The notes under the pieces: generated by a model
Told to the model about the DNA's origin: nothing
The model's input: the letters and a program-made list of their open reading frames with translations, nothing else
The model's database searches: none
From: Streptomyces sp. CB02923
Lineage (GTDB): Bacteria > Actinomycetota > Actinomycetes > Streptomycetales > Streptomycetaceae
Direction: 5' to 3'
Assembly (NCBI RefSeq): GCF_001905005.1
Contig: NZ_LWKZ01000001.1
Coordinates: 251,775-315,774 of the forward strand
Length of the DNA stretch: 64,000 nt
Part shown: positions 9,736 to 17,863 of the stretch, piece by piece
Layout of the letters: each line of letters begins with the position of its first letter
Position numbering within the stretch: the first letter of the stretch is position 1
Position numbers and translations under genes: made by a program

Positions 9736-11064
9736 TTACTCCCCTTCGACCCGCATGATGCTGGCGACGCCCCGGACCGTGTCCAGGTCGCGCAGCGCGC
9801 CGACGGTCGACGACAGGGCGGCGTCGGCCGCCCGGTGCGTGACGACGACGAGGGACGCCTCTCCCCCGTTCTCGGCTTCACCGGAGCGGGCGGCACCCCC
9901 GTCCTTGCTCTGCTGGCGGACCGTGTCGATGGACACACCGTGTTCGGCGAAGACCATGGCGACCTGGGCGAGGACACCGGGCTTGTCGGCCACGTCCAGG
10001 CTGATGTGGTAGCGGGTGACGACGTCACCCATGGGGCCGACCGGCAGCTGTGTGTAGGCCGACTCGCCGGGGCCGGTGGTTCCGGCCAGCTTGTTGCGGC
10101 AGACCGCCACCAGGTCGCCGAGGACCGCGGAGGCGGTCGGCGAGCCGCCGGCGCCGGGGCCGTAGAACATCAGCTGGCCGGCGGCCTCGGACTCGACGAA
10201 GACCGCGTTGTACGCCTCGCGCACGGAGGCCAGCGGGTGCGTCAGCGGAATCATCGCGGGGTGCACGCGCGCGGTGACCGAAGCGCCGTCGGCCGCCCGC
10301 TCGCAGATCGCGAGCAGCTTGACCGTGCAGCCCATGCGCTTGGCGGAGGCGATGTCGGAGGCGGTGACCTCGGTCAGCCCCTCGCGGTGCACGTCGTCGA
10401 TGGTCACCCGGGTGTGGAAGGCGATTCCGGCCAGGATCGCGGCCTTGGCGGCGGCGTCGAAGCCCTCCACGTCCGCGGTCGGGTCGGCCTCCGCGTACCC
10501 CAGGGCCGTCGCCTCGTCCAGCGCCTCGGAGTAGCCCGCCCCGGTGCTGTCCATCTTGTCCAGGATGAAGTTCGTCGTGCCGTTGACGATGCCGAGCACC
10601 CGGTTGACCTTGTCACCGGCCAGCGACTCGCGCAGCGGCCGGACCAGCGGGATCGCGCCGGCCACGGCGGCCTCGTAGTACAGGTCGGCGCCGTTGGCCT
10701 CGGCGGCGGCGTGCAGCGCGGCACCGTCCGCCGCCACGAGCGCCTTGTTGGCCGAAACGACGCTCGCGCCGTGCTCGAACGCGGTGGTGATCAGCGTACG
10801 GGCGGGCTCGATGCCGCCGATGACCTCGACGACCACGTCGACGTCATCGCGTTTGACCAGCTCCGTGGCGTCGGTGGTGATCAGCTCGGCGGGCACCCCC
10901 GCGCGCACCCGGTCCGGGCGGCGTACGGCGATTCCGGCCAGCTCGACCGGCGCGCCGATGCGGGCCGTGAGGTCGTCGGCGTGCGTCGTCATGATGCGCG
11001 CCACCTCTGAGCCGACCACTCCACAGCCCAGCAGCGCCACCTTCAGCGGACGCGTACGCATCAT
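9736..11064 (-). CDS. hom: Homoserine dehydrogenase
   Basis: A 442-residue NAD(P)H-dependent enzyme that reduces aspartate semialdehyde to homoserine. The Rossmann motif [14 protein letters not shown] lies near residues 8-21 and the catalytic block [14 protein letters not shown] in the centre. A C-terminal ACT domain ([16 protein letters not shown]) probably provides threonine feedback inhibition. The first of two tandem ATGs (11064) sits behind AGAGG. It is immediately upstream of thrC. Confidence 0.96.
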   Translation of the reverse strand: MMRTRPLKVALLGCGVVGSEVARIMTTHADDLTARIGAPVELAGIAVRRPDRVRAGVPAELITTDATELVKRDDVDVVVEVIGGIEPARTLITTAFEHGASVVSANKALVAADGAALHAAAEANGADLYYEAAVAGAIPLVRPLRESLAGDKVNRVLGIVNGTTNFILDKMDSTGAGYSEALDEATALGYAEADPTADVEGFDAAAKAAILAGIAFHTRVTIDDVHREGLTEVTASDIASAKRMGCTVKLLAICERAADGASVTARVHPAMIPLTHPLASVREAYNAVFVESEAAGQLMFYGPGAGGSPTASAVLGDLVAVCRNKLAGTTGPGESAYTQLPVGPMGDVVTRYHISLDVADKPGVLAQVAMVFAEHGVSIDTVRQQSKDGGAARSGEAENGGEASLVVVTHRAADAALSSTVGALRDLDTVRGVASIMRVEGE

Positions 11065-11266
11065 TCGACCTCTTTCGCTTTCCTTCTCGGTCTGCACCAG
11101 TCTCACGCACCGGACCGGGAATTCCGGCCCCGGTCCGGATGCCGAGACATCTGTTCCACCATTGTCGGTCACCCGGCGGGTTCCCCTGTCACCGGCCGCC
11201 CGCGCGGGGCCGGCCCGGTCCTCCGGCCCTGCGGTCCCGCTGAGCCCTGCGGTGCTGCGCCCGTCG

Positions 11267-12658
11267 TCACCCGACGTCGAGACGCAGCAGGTCCTCCTCC
11301 GTCTCGCGCCGGACGATGACCCGGCCCGCTCCCGCGCGCACCGCGACCACCGGCGGGCGCAGCGCGTGGTTGTAGTTGCTCGCCATCGACCGGCAGTACG
11401 CGCCGGTCGCGGGCACGGCGAGCAGGTCACCGGGGGCCACGTCGGCGGGCAGGAACGCGTCCCGCACGACGATGTCGCCGCTCTCGCAGTGCTTGCCGAC
11501 CACCCGCGAGAGCATCGGCGGGGCGTCCGAGGCCCGCGAGACCAGCGCCACGCTGTACTCGGCGTCGTACAGCGCCGTACGGATGTTGTCCGACATACCG
11601 CCGTCGACGGAGACGTACGTACGCAGGCCGTCCAGCTCCTTGACCGTGCCGACCTCGTAAAGGGTAAAGGCGGTCGGCCCGACGATGGCGCGGCCCGGCT
11701 CCACGGACAGGCGCGGCACGGCCAGCCCCGCCGCCGCGCACTCCCGGGTCACGATGTCGCCCAGCGCCTTGGCGATCTCGTGCGGCTCGCGCGGGTCGTC
11801 GTCGGAGGTGTACGCGATGCCGAGCCCGCCGCCGAGGTCGATCTCCGGCAGCTCGACGCCGTGCTCGTCACGTACCTCGGTGAGCAGCTGCACCACGCGC
11901 CGCGCGGACACCTCGAAGCCCGCCATGTCGAAGATCTGCGAACCGATGTGCGAGTGGATTCCGGTCAGCTCCAGGCCGTCCAGCTTCAGCACCCGCCGCA
12001 CGGCCTCGGCGGCCTGCCCGCCGGCCAGCGCGATGCCGAACTTCTGGTCCTCGTGCGCGGTGGCGATGAACTCGTGCGTATGGGCCTCCACGCCCACCGT
12101 CACCCGGATCTGCACCCGCTGCCGCTTGCCCAGCCGGTCCGCGATGTGCGCCACCCGCACGATCTCCTGGAAGGAGTCCAGGACGATCCGCCCGACGCCC
12201 GCCTCGACGGCCCGGGTGATCTCCTCGGTGCTCTTGTTGTTGCCGTGCAGCGCGATCCGCTCGGCCGGCATCCCCGCCGCGAGCGCGGTGGCCAGCTCGC
12301 CCCCGCTGCACACGTCCAGGTTCAGGCCCTCCTCCGCCAGCCAGCGCACGACCGCCCGCGACAGGAAGGCCTTGCCCGCGTAGAAGACGTCCGCCTCCTC
12401 GCCGAACGCCTCCTTCCAGGCCCGGCACCGGCTCCGGAAGTCGTCCTCGTCCAGGAAGTACGCGGGCGTCCCGAACTCTTCGGCGAGCGCGGACACATCG
12501 ATCCCGCCGACGGTGACCACCCCGTCGGCGTTGCGCTCGACCGTACGGGCCCACACCCGCGGGTCGAGGCTGTTCAGATCGGCGGGCGGCGCGGCGTAGT
12601 GCCCCTCGGGCAGCACGTCACCGTGACGGGGGCCTGCGGGGTGGGCGGAGCGGCTCAT
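11267..12658 (-). CDS. lysA: Diaminopimelate decarboxylase
   Basis: A 463-residue fold-III PLP enzyme that decarboxylates meso-diaminopimelate to lysine. The PLP lysine is near residue 96 in [14 protein letters not shown]. The barrel motifs [10 protein letters not shown] and LGGGLGIAY and the C-terminal [10 protein letters not shown] cysteine block of the active site are all present. The ATG at 12658 begins the conserved segment. It lies 63 bp downstream of the ArgRS-like gene and 202 bp upstream of hom, forming the Streptomyces aspartate-family cluster. Confidence 0.95.
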   Translation of the reverse strand: MSRSAHPAGPRHGDVLPEGHYAAPPADLNSLDPRVWARTVERNADGVVTVGGIDVSALAEEFGTPAYFLDEDDFRSRCRAWKEAFGEEADVFYAGKAFLSRAVVRWLAEEGLNLDVCSGGELATALAAGMPAERIALHGNNKSTEEITRAVEAGVGRIVLDSFQEIVRVAHIADRLGKRQRVQIRVTVGVEAHTHEFIATAHEDQKFGIALAGGQAAEAVRRVLKLDGLELTGIHSHIGSQIFDMAGFEVSARRVVQLLTEVRDEHGVELPEIDLGGGLGIAYTSDDDPREPHEIAKALGDIVTRECAAAGLAVPRLSVEPGRAIVGPTAFTLYEVGTVKELDGLRTYVSVDGGMSDNIRTALYDAEYSVALVSRASDAPPMLSRVVGKHCESGDIVVRDAFLPADVAPGDLLAVPATGAYCRSMASNYNHALRPPVVAVRAGAGRVIVRRETEEDLLRLDVG

Positions 12659-12721
12659 GGCGTGGAGGTTCCCCTCGGGTACGGGTACGGCGTCGCCGTG
12701 CACAGGGCGCCGCCGGATGGA

Positions 12722-13807
12722 TCACAGACGTTCGGGCGTGGAGATGCCGAGCAGGTGCAGGCCGTTGGCGAGCACCGTTCCGGCGGCTTCGGCGAGTGCC
12801 AGCCGGGCGCGGTGCACGGCCGAGGGTTTCTCCTCCCCGACCGGCAGCGGCGGACACACGTCATGACATCGCAGCCAGGCGTCGGCGGTCACTTCCAGAT
12901 GCCGGGCGACCCGGTCGGGCGCCCGGTGCCGCGCGGCGGCCTCGACCACACCGGGATACTCGGCGACCGCGGCCCAGACCTCCCGGACCGCACGCCCGTC
13001 CCCCATGTCCCCCGGTTCCGCCGCGAACCCCAGGTCCCGGGCATTGCGCGTCATCGCACACGTACGCGCATACGCGTACTGCACCCGGAACCGCCCGTTG
13101 CTCTCCCGCTGCACGGGCCGCTCGGGCAGCCGCACGGCATCCTGCTGAGCCACCCGGAGCAGAACCCAGCGGGCCTCGTCGGGGCCCAGGCGGGCGGTCA
13201 GGGTGCGCCAGTCTTGATGGGGGGAGTGGGGGTGGGATTCCACCGGGTGGGGGGCGACCTCCTCGGTACGGCCCCGGGCCACCGCCGAGTGCGGAGAGCT
13301 CCCCTCTCCCCTCGGCTCGGCCTTTGCCGTGATTCCCCCCGCGGGCAGAATCCGCTCCAACGCCTCCGCCACGACCGCAGCCCGCACCCCGGCCGCAGCC
13401 CGCAGCCCCACCGGCCCGCAGCCCCGCCCCGGTTCCTGCCCGTCGCCGCGCCCGGCGGTGTTTCCGTACTCCCGCCCCTGCGCCAGCACACTCCATACGA
13501 GCCCGGCGCGGGCGGCGCCCGTCAACGTCACATTCAGGAAACCGGCCCCGGCGATCTCCACACCGGCGATCCCGGACACACCCGCCAACCGCTCACGCAG
13601 CATCGCGGCCACCTCACGCGAAGGGCGGCCGGCCTCCTTGGCGACCTGCAACGCGACACTGCACGCCAGATCGGCCGCTCCGCCGCCCCCGCCTCGCGCG
13701 GGCACCCGCACGACAACCCGCTCCGGAACGGTCACGGAGAGTTCTCCGTCCTCCACAGCGCCGCGCACGGAGCGCAGGACGGCGCGGGAGAGCTCAGCGG
13801 GGGTCAC
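12722..13807 (-). CDS. ArgRS-like protein lacking the catalytic domain (DALR anticodon-binding domain protein)
   Basis: A 361-residue protein built from the ends of arginyl-tRNA synthetase. Residues about 5-100 resemble the ArgRS N-terminal tRNA-binding domain (LACSVALQVAKEAG and AGAGFLNVTL). Residues about 220-361 form a DALR-type anticodon-binding helical bundle (FRVQYAYARTCAMTRNA). The class I core with HIGH and KMSKS motifs is absent, replaced by a Gly/Pro-rich linker, so it cannot charge tRNA. In many actinobacteria argS precedes lysA; this looks like a degenerated relative kept in that place. It could bind tRNA or be an inactive leftover. The GTG at 13807 is the only suitable start before the conserved N-terminus. 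Confidence 0.8.
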   Translation of the reverse strand: MTPAELSRAVLRSVRGAVEDGELSVTVPERVVVRVPARGGGGGAADLACSVALQVAKEAGRPSREVAAMLRERLAGVSGIAGVEIAGAGFLNVTLTGAARAGLVWSVLAQGREYGNTAGRGDGQEPGRGCGPVGLRAAAGVRAAVVAEALERILPAGGITAKAEPRGEGSSPHSAVARGRTEEVAPHPVESHPHSPHQDWRTLTARLGPDEARWVLLRVAQQDAVRLPERPVQRESNGRFRVQYAYARTCAMTRNARDLGFAAEPGDMGDGRAVREVWAAVAEYPGVVEAAARHRAPDRVARHLEVTADAWLRCHDVCPPLPVGEEKPSAVHRARLALAEAAGTVLANGLHLLGISTPERL

Positions 13808-13903
13808 GCCCCCAGCGTATGGGAGGAACGGTCCCTCACCGCCACCAGGTTTCACCCATCGGACACCCCGGCGGCCGCTCACCCTCCGCCACGGCCCGGC
13901 CCC

Positions 13904-14368
13904 TCACCCCGCAGGACGGACGACGGACTCCGCATCCCCTTCGGCGTCGGCATCGGCGTCCGCATCGGCCAGCCCCTCGCCGCCCGGCTCCCCGCCACGG
14001 CTCATCAGCCGCCGCACCATACGCACAAGATCCATGGGCTCGAACGGCTTCGCCAGGAACGCGTCCACCCCCAGCGCCTGACCGCTCTCCACCTCCACGT
14101 GGGTGCAGGCGGAGACGACGGCGAGAGGAATCCCCCGCGTCCGCGGATCGGCCCGGAGCCGGGCCGCCGTCTGCAGCCCGTCGAGCCGGGGCATCACCAC
14201 ATCGAGCGTCACCACGTCCGGCGCGACCCGATGCACGATGTCCAGGCACTCGGCACCATCGGCCGCGGTCACGACCTCGAAGCCCTCAAGCTCGAGGTTG
14301 ACCCTGATCAACTGCCGGATGACCTTGTTGTCGTCGACCACAAGGACCCGGCCGGACAAGCCAGGCAC
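13904..14368 (-). CDS. Single-domain response regulator
   Basis: A 154-residue receiver-only protein. Asp12/Asp13, phospho-acceptor Asp56 (TLDVVMPRLDG), Ser86 and Lys107 (LAKPFEP) give a complete receiver active site. There is no output domain; the last 25 residues are an acidic Ala-Asp repeat (ADADADADAEGDAE). A GTG start at 14368 has AAGG upstream. No histidine kinase is adjacent. Orphan single-domain regulators of this kind are common beside the Streptomyces lysA region. Confidence 0.9.
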   Translation of the reverse strand: MPGLSGRVLVVDDNKVIRQLIRVNLELEGFEVVTAADGAECLDIVHRVAPDVVTLDVVMPRLDGLQTAARLRADPRTRGIPLAVVSACTHVEVESGQALGVDAFLAKPFEPMDLVRMVRRLMSRGGEPGGEGLADADADADAEGDAESVVRPAG

Positions 14369-14557
14369 ACCTTGAGACTAGGCGCGCGCCTCCGGCTGCG
14401 TCCGGGTTTTCCCCACTTCCGCCCCGTGCGAGGGACCTTTCCCCGACCCCCCTGCCCCCCACCCCCACATGCGCTACACCCCCCTCCTCCAACCCGTTCA
14501 TGAACACCCCGTCAGAGCTGGTAGTGTTCTACCCGTCGCCGCGAGAGCAGCCGACAC

Positions 14558-14629
14558 GCCCCCGTAGCTCAGGGGATAGAGCAACGGCCTCCGGAGCCGT
14601 GTGCGCAGGTTCGAATCCTGCCGGGGGCA
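14558..14629 (+). tRNA. tRNA-Arg (anticodon CCG)
   Basis: A 72-nt cloverleaf: acceptor stem GCCCCCG/CGGGGGC, D stem GCTC/GAGC, anticodon stem ACGGC/GCCGT with loop CTCCGGA (anticodon CCG) and T stem GCAGG/CCTGC with TTCGAAT. The 3' end reads A-CC-G, so CCA is not fully encoded. The gene is the boundary between core chromosome and the integrase-carrying island and is the probable integration target. Confidence 0.97.
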
Positions 14630-14648
14630 CCGCAGTTCAGGTGCCTAG

Positions 14649-14688
14649 AAGGCCCCTTGATCAGGCGTTACGTCAGGTCAAGGGGCCT
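14649..14688. terminator. Hairpin downstream of tRNA-Arg
   Basis: AAGGCCCCTTGA and TCAAGGGGCCT pair across a loop of about 17 bases, 20 bp past the tRNA. It is suited to terminating the tRNA transcript and lies in the putative attachment region. Confidence 0.7.
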
Positions 14689-14795
14689 GCAGCTATCTGC
14701 AGCCAAGTGCCAGCGAATGCACCCGTAGGACAACCCTTGCGGGACATACGCGGGATCGGACATTGACCGACCATTGGGACTAGTCGGCACAACAG

Positions 14796-14827
14796 AAGCA
14801 CCCCGAGGTGTTCACCTCGGGGTGCTT
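14796..14827. terminator. Bidirectional hairpin terminator of the integrase gene
   Basis: AAGCACCCCGAGGT and ACCTCGGGGTGCTT form a perfect 14-bp stem with a GTTC loop, about 15 bp beyond the integrase stop. Confidence 0.85.
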
Positions 14828-14840
14828 AGTGTGATGATCG

Positions 14841-16217
14841 TCACGCGTATTCGAGCAACAACTTCTCGATCCGCTGGTTCGCGACGAGGTGCCTGCCGTG
14901 GAGGCACTTGGCGTAGCGGGCGAGCAAAACCTCGACCGTGTTTCCTGCCCGCTCCGCAACTTCGGTCGGGTCCACACCGGCGTTGAGCCATGTTGAGAGC
15001 GCCGAATGGCGGAGGTCGTACGGGCAGTCGGCCAGAGGACTGTTCACGAGGTCCGGTGGGAGCGCGAACTCCCTGGCCTCGCCCCACACGCGTGAGTAGG
15101 TCGAAGATCCGACCAGTCCGCCACGCTCATTGAAGAACAGCCGACCGTCGTCTGCAGTACCGAAGGTGTCGATACTGTCCCGCCACATGGCCACCAGGAC
15201 GGGAGGCAGTGGAGTAGGCCGGACCTCCCCCTGAGCCCGATTCTTCAGCCCGCGGTCGTCGTGCACCTCACCGCTCTTCGTCCACTTCTTCCCCGCCGTG
15301 GGCCGCGTTCGGTGCAGGTTCGCCAGCCCCCACCCCTCCGCCGGCAGGTGGCAATCCTGAATGGCGACGCCAACCGCTTCCGCCGGCCGCATCCCCGCGT
15401 AGTACATGCCGCCGAACATTCCGACGAGGCGACGCCCTCGGGCCCGGTTATAGCCGCCCACATACGAGACAGCTCCCAGCAGATTGGACGCCTGCTGCGG
15501 ATTCGCGACCACGCGAGGGTCGACGGGAATGACTCTGGGTGGCCTCTTAACGGAAACGGCGTGAACGGGGTTCTCCTCGAACTCTCCCAGTTCGGTCGCG
15601 TAATTGAGCGCGTTAACGAGCACCTTACGCTTCCGCTTGAACGTTTCGCTGCCCGCAGCCTCCCCGTTGAGTTTGAGCTTGAGAGCCTCAAGCACTCCCC
15701 GCATCACGGCGGGCTTATTCAGATCGGCGAGCGGTGGCGAATGCTTCACCAGCCAGTCGATCACAGACCTGGCCTCGGGCGGGATGCTGCGCTCGTCCGG
15801 GCCGGGCAGCACGAATGCCCAGTCGCGCAGCGCCCTCTGCATGGCCGCATCCGACGGCCGACCGGCATGCATTGGGGCGAGCGCCTTGGTGACCCCGCTC
15901 AGCGCCTCATTGATCTCATCGCGGTAATTTGGCGCAGAGTGCGGCCACTTCATGCGCAGGTACTTCAACGCGAAGGCATACCAGGTAAGAAGAGGCCCCT
16001 GTTCCTCCATTGAAGGAGGAAGACCAGAGACGGTATCGAACTGCTCCCCGTTGTCCTGCGCCATGAGGAGCTGAGCACGCAGCTTGTCAGCGAGTCCTTT
16101 AGTACGGCGCGACCGCGAGATCTCGCGCCCCGCTACCGTCCAACGGACCTCGTAGGTATCCCTTCCTTGCCGGGACTTCGGCCTGACGCCCCATATTCGA
16201 ACGTCGGTCGTCTTCAA
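14841..16217 (-). CDS. Tyrosine-type site-specific recombinase (integrase)
   Basis: A 458-residue integrase expected to recombine the element at the adjacent tRNA-Arg gene. The catalytic arginine lies near residue 275 (YAGMRPAEAVG), the second box near 400 (PYDLRHSALSTWL) and the nucleophilic tyrosine near 434 (VLLARYAKCL). An N-terminal SAM-like core-binding domain lies around residues 70-190. A TTG start at 16217 overlaps the excisionase stop (TTGA) with GAGGAAG upstream, so int is translationally coupled to xis. Base composition is visibly less GC-rich than the core genes, fitting horizontal origin. Confidence 0.92.
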   Translation of the reverse strand: MKTTDVRIWGVRPKSRQGRDTYEVRWTVAGREISRSRRTKGLADKLRAQLLMAQDNGEQFDTVSGLPPSMEEQGPLLTWYAFALKYLRMKWPHSAPNYRDEINEALSGVTKALAPMHAGRPSDAAMQRALRDWAFVLPGPDERSIPPEARSVIDWLVKHSPPLADLNKPAVMRGVLEALKLKLNGEAAGSETFKRKRKVLVNALNYATELGEFEENPVHAVSVKRPPRVIPVDPRVVANPQQASNLLGAVSYVGGYNRARGRRLVGMFGGMYYAGMRPAEAVGVAIQDCHLPAEGWGLANLHRTRPTAGKKWTKSGEVHDDRGLKNRAQGEVRPTPLPPVLVAMWRDSIDTFGTADDGRLFFNERGGLVGSSTYSRVWGEAREFALPPDLVNSPLADCPYDLRHSALSTWLNAGVDPTEVAERAGNTVEVLLARYAKCLHGRHLVANQRIEKLLLEYA

Positions 16218-16417
16218 GCTGCCGCTTCCTCTCTCTCCTCCAGCCAACGCGTAAGAGCACTTCGCCATACGCGCAGCTCGCCATTCGGGAGCTTGAGAAC
16301 AGTGGGACCGGTTCCCAGCTCCCGCCATCGGTAGAAGGTCCGGCGAGAAACACCATTCAGTTCCGCCAGCACTTCCGGCACCGTCATAAGCCTGTCATTC
16401 TTGTCTGCCCTCTGCAC
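16214..16417 (-). CDS. Excisionase-like small DNA-binding protein (helix-turn-helix 17 type)
   Basis: A 67-residue protein with one winged-helix domain: TVPEVLAELNGVSRRTFYRW is the recognition part and GELRVWRSALTRWLEE the wing and last helix. It resembles the Xis/AlpA-like regulators that precede integrases in Streptomyces elements. The frame opens at GTG 16417; an internal ATG at 16387 with AGG nearby would give 57 residues beginning right at the domain and is equally possible. It overlaps int by four bases. Confidence 0.8.
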   Translation of the reverse strand: MQRADKNDRLMTVPEVLAELNGVSRRTFYRWRELGTGPTVLKLPNGELRVWRSALTRWLEEREEAAA

Positions 16418-17201
16418 GAGTTACGCACCAGAAGGCATGGCACACGCACACCAGCCGCTAAGGTGCGGATCAGTCACGAACACACCCGTCCGGCGCGCGC
16501 GACTAATTCGGGCTTTGTGTGGCATATGCGGGTTCCTTGCAGAGTGACTGTCGCCGCACGACGGAGCCGTCTGGCGCTTACCGTTCACGCCATGTGCGGG
16601 CTAGGTATACGTGTCCGGGCCTCACTGAAGGAGACGCCGCACACAGACCTATCCGCACCGAAGCCACCGCCAAGTGTCGGCGCGAACAGCATCAATACTC
16701 CGCACGATCGCCGGTTTGGCTAACCGGCGATCGTCGGCTATGTTGCGTTCCTCCCGTTCCGGAACGCATCCTCTTTCTCTGTCAGTCAGTACGCGTTCGA
16801 GCACCCGAGCGGGCTGAGACAGTCACCCGAACAAACCGGAGAGCGCGGGTCGACAGAACAGACTCCTCACATGTCGCCCGGCGAGCTGCTGGCAAGCCCT
16901 GTATCTCCGGGGGTGTTGTACGTTCGCTTAGCGCCGGGAGAAGTTCCAGTCCTTTGCGGTTCTTCCTCGTCTGCCGTGAGCGAAGGCCGGATGACGGCTC
17001 ACTCGATGCGGCCGGGAAGCGAGAATGTAGGACGCCGGAGCCCCAACTGTCGCGTTGTCGTCAGCCGTCACCCCATCGTGGGGGCGGACCACCACAGCGA
17101 CGTCGCACGACCACCGTCGAAGACGAGGTGTGGCTGCGGCAGCATGTCGCCCGGGCGGCATCGTGGCAGGAGGTGGGCGGCTGTGTGAGGGCGCCCACCC
17201 C
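16418..17201. other. Gene-poor stretch between xis and lasso B1 remnant
   Basis: About 780 bp with only implausible short frames. It should contain the xis-int promoter near 16420-16480. A perfect palindrome lies at 16704-16734. The right half (16870-17200) may be the decayed front of the lasso-peptide gene set, but no precursor-like peptide was recognised. Confidence 0.5.
16704..16734. repeat. Perfect 13-bp inverted repeat
   Basis: ACGATCGCCGGTT and AACCGGCGATCGT face each other around TGGCT. It is not next to the end of any recognised gene, so it may be a protein-binding site, a terminator of a lost gene, or a single-strand hairpin of the mobile element. Confidence 0.8.
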
Positions 17202-17474
17202 GTGCTCACCGATGAGGGCGGCGCGATCCTCGGCGAGCGGACCGGCCGCTGGGCCTACCTGACGCCGACCGCGTCGGCCACGGTGATGCTGCTGCTCGCC
17301 TCGACCAGCCAGGAGGAGGCCGCCGGCCAGTACGCCGAGCGGTACGGCACCGGCGTGCAGCAGGCCGCCGCCGACGTCCGTACGGTCGCCGATACGCTGG
17401 CCGCGCGGGGCCTTGCCCACACCGGCCAGGAACCGGTCCGGACGCACCGCCGCTGGTGGGGGTGGCGGCCGTGA
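17202..17474 (+). CDS. PqqD-like protein resembling the lasso-peptide RiPP recognition element (B1)
   Basis: About 90 residues with the PqqD/RRE pattern: LTDEGGAILGERTGRWAYL, TASATVMLLL, a helix with EEAAGQYAERYG, and AAADVRTVADTLAARGLA. In lasso-peptide clusters this B1 protein binds the leader peptide. The start is uncertain: the frame is open well upstream, but family similarity begins near 17190, and GTG 17202 is the closest usable start. Its stop overlaps a GTG start of a B2-like frame (GTGA), the usual B1-B2 coupling. No precursor or cyclase is adjacent, so it appears to be a leftover. Confidence 0.55.
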   Translation: MLTDEGGAILGERTGRWAYLTPTASATVMLLLASTSQEEAAGQYAERYGTGVQQAAADVRTVADTLAARGLAHTGQEPVRTHRRWWGWRP

Positions 17475-17863
17475 CCAGTGTGGAGGCGTACTCCACCGTC
17501 CGCACCGGCACCCTGCCCGAGCGCCTGGCCGCCACAGCCGGGCTCACACTCGCCCTGGTTCTGCTGCGGCTGCCGTTCCGGTACACCGCCCGCGCCCGGC
17601 ACCGCGGACGCCTGCCCGGGCTCGCCGCGCTGCCCACTGCGGCGGGTCGCCCCCCGCCCCGTTCGTCCTGTCCATCCGTCCTCCCGTGTGGGGCTTCAGT
17701 GCCACTGCCGACGGTAGCGAAGCCGCGCCGACCCACACACCGCACACGGAAGCTGGCCAGCGATGCAGCTCCAAGGCGGGCGGGGCGCCGGCATACGGCT
17801 CCGAAAAGCGATCGGTCCTCGTGTCCGGGCCGCACCCTTGTCCCGTTCAGCGCGCGGTGGTGA
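17471..17863 (+). pseudogene. Truncated lasso-peptide B2 (transglutaminase-like leader peptidase)-like fragment
   Basis: The frame starts at a GTG coupled to the B1-like gene. Its first 60 residues (LPERLAATAGLTLALVLLRL then a basic segment and ALPTAAGR) resemble the N-terminal helices of B2 proteases. The remainder is low-quality Pro/Arg/Ser sequence, and no catalytic Cys-His-Asp region is seen before the oppositely oriented regulator gene begins. I read it as a gene cut by rearrangement. Assignment of the fragment rests on position and weak similarity. Confidence 0.35.

Noticed and set aside
10694..14503. Very long plus-strand open frame (about 1270 codons) opposite hom, lysA and the ArgRS-like gene
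   Set aside because: It is the antisense shadow of recognised genes in high-GC DNA; composition is Arg/His/Pro/Gly-rich and no domain is visible.
16519..17262. Plus-strand frame upstream of the lasso B1-like segment
   Set aside because: Arg/Pro/Ser-rich without motifs or ribosome-binding site and in a different frame from the B1 similarity; treated as non-coding.
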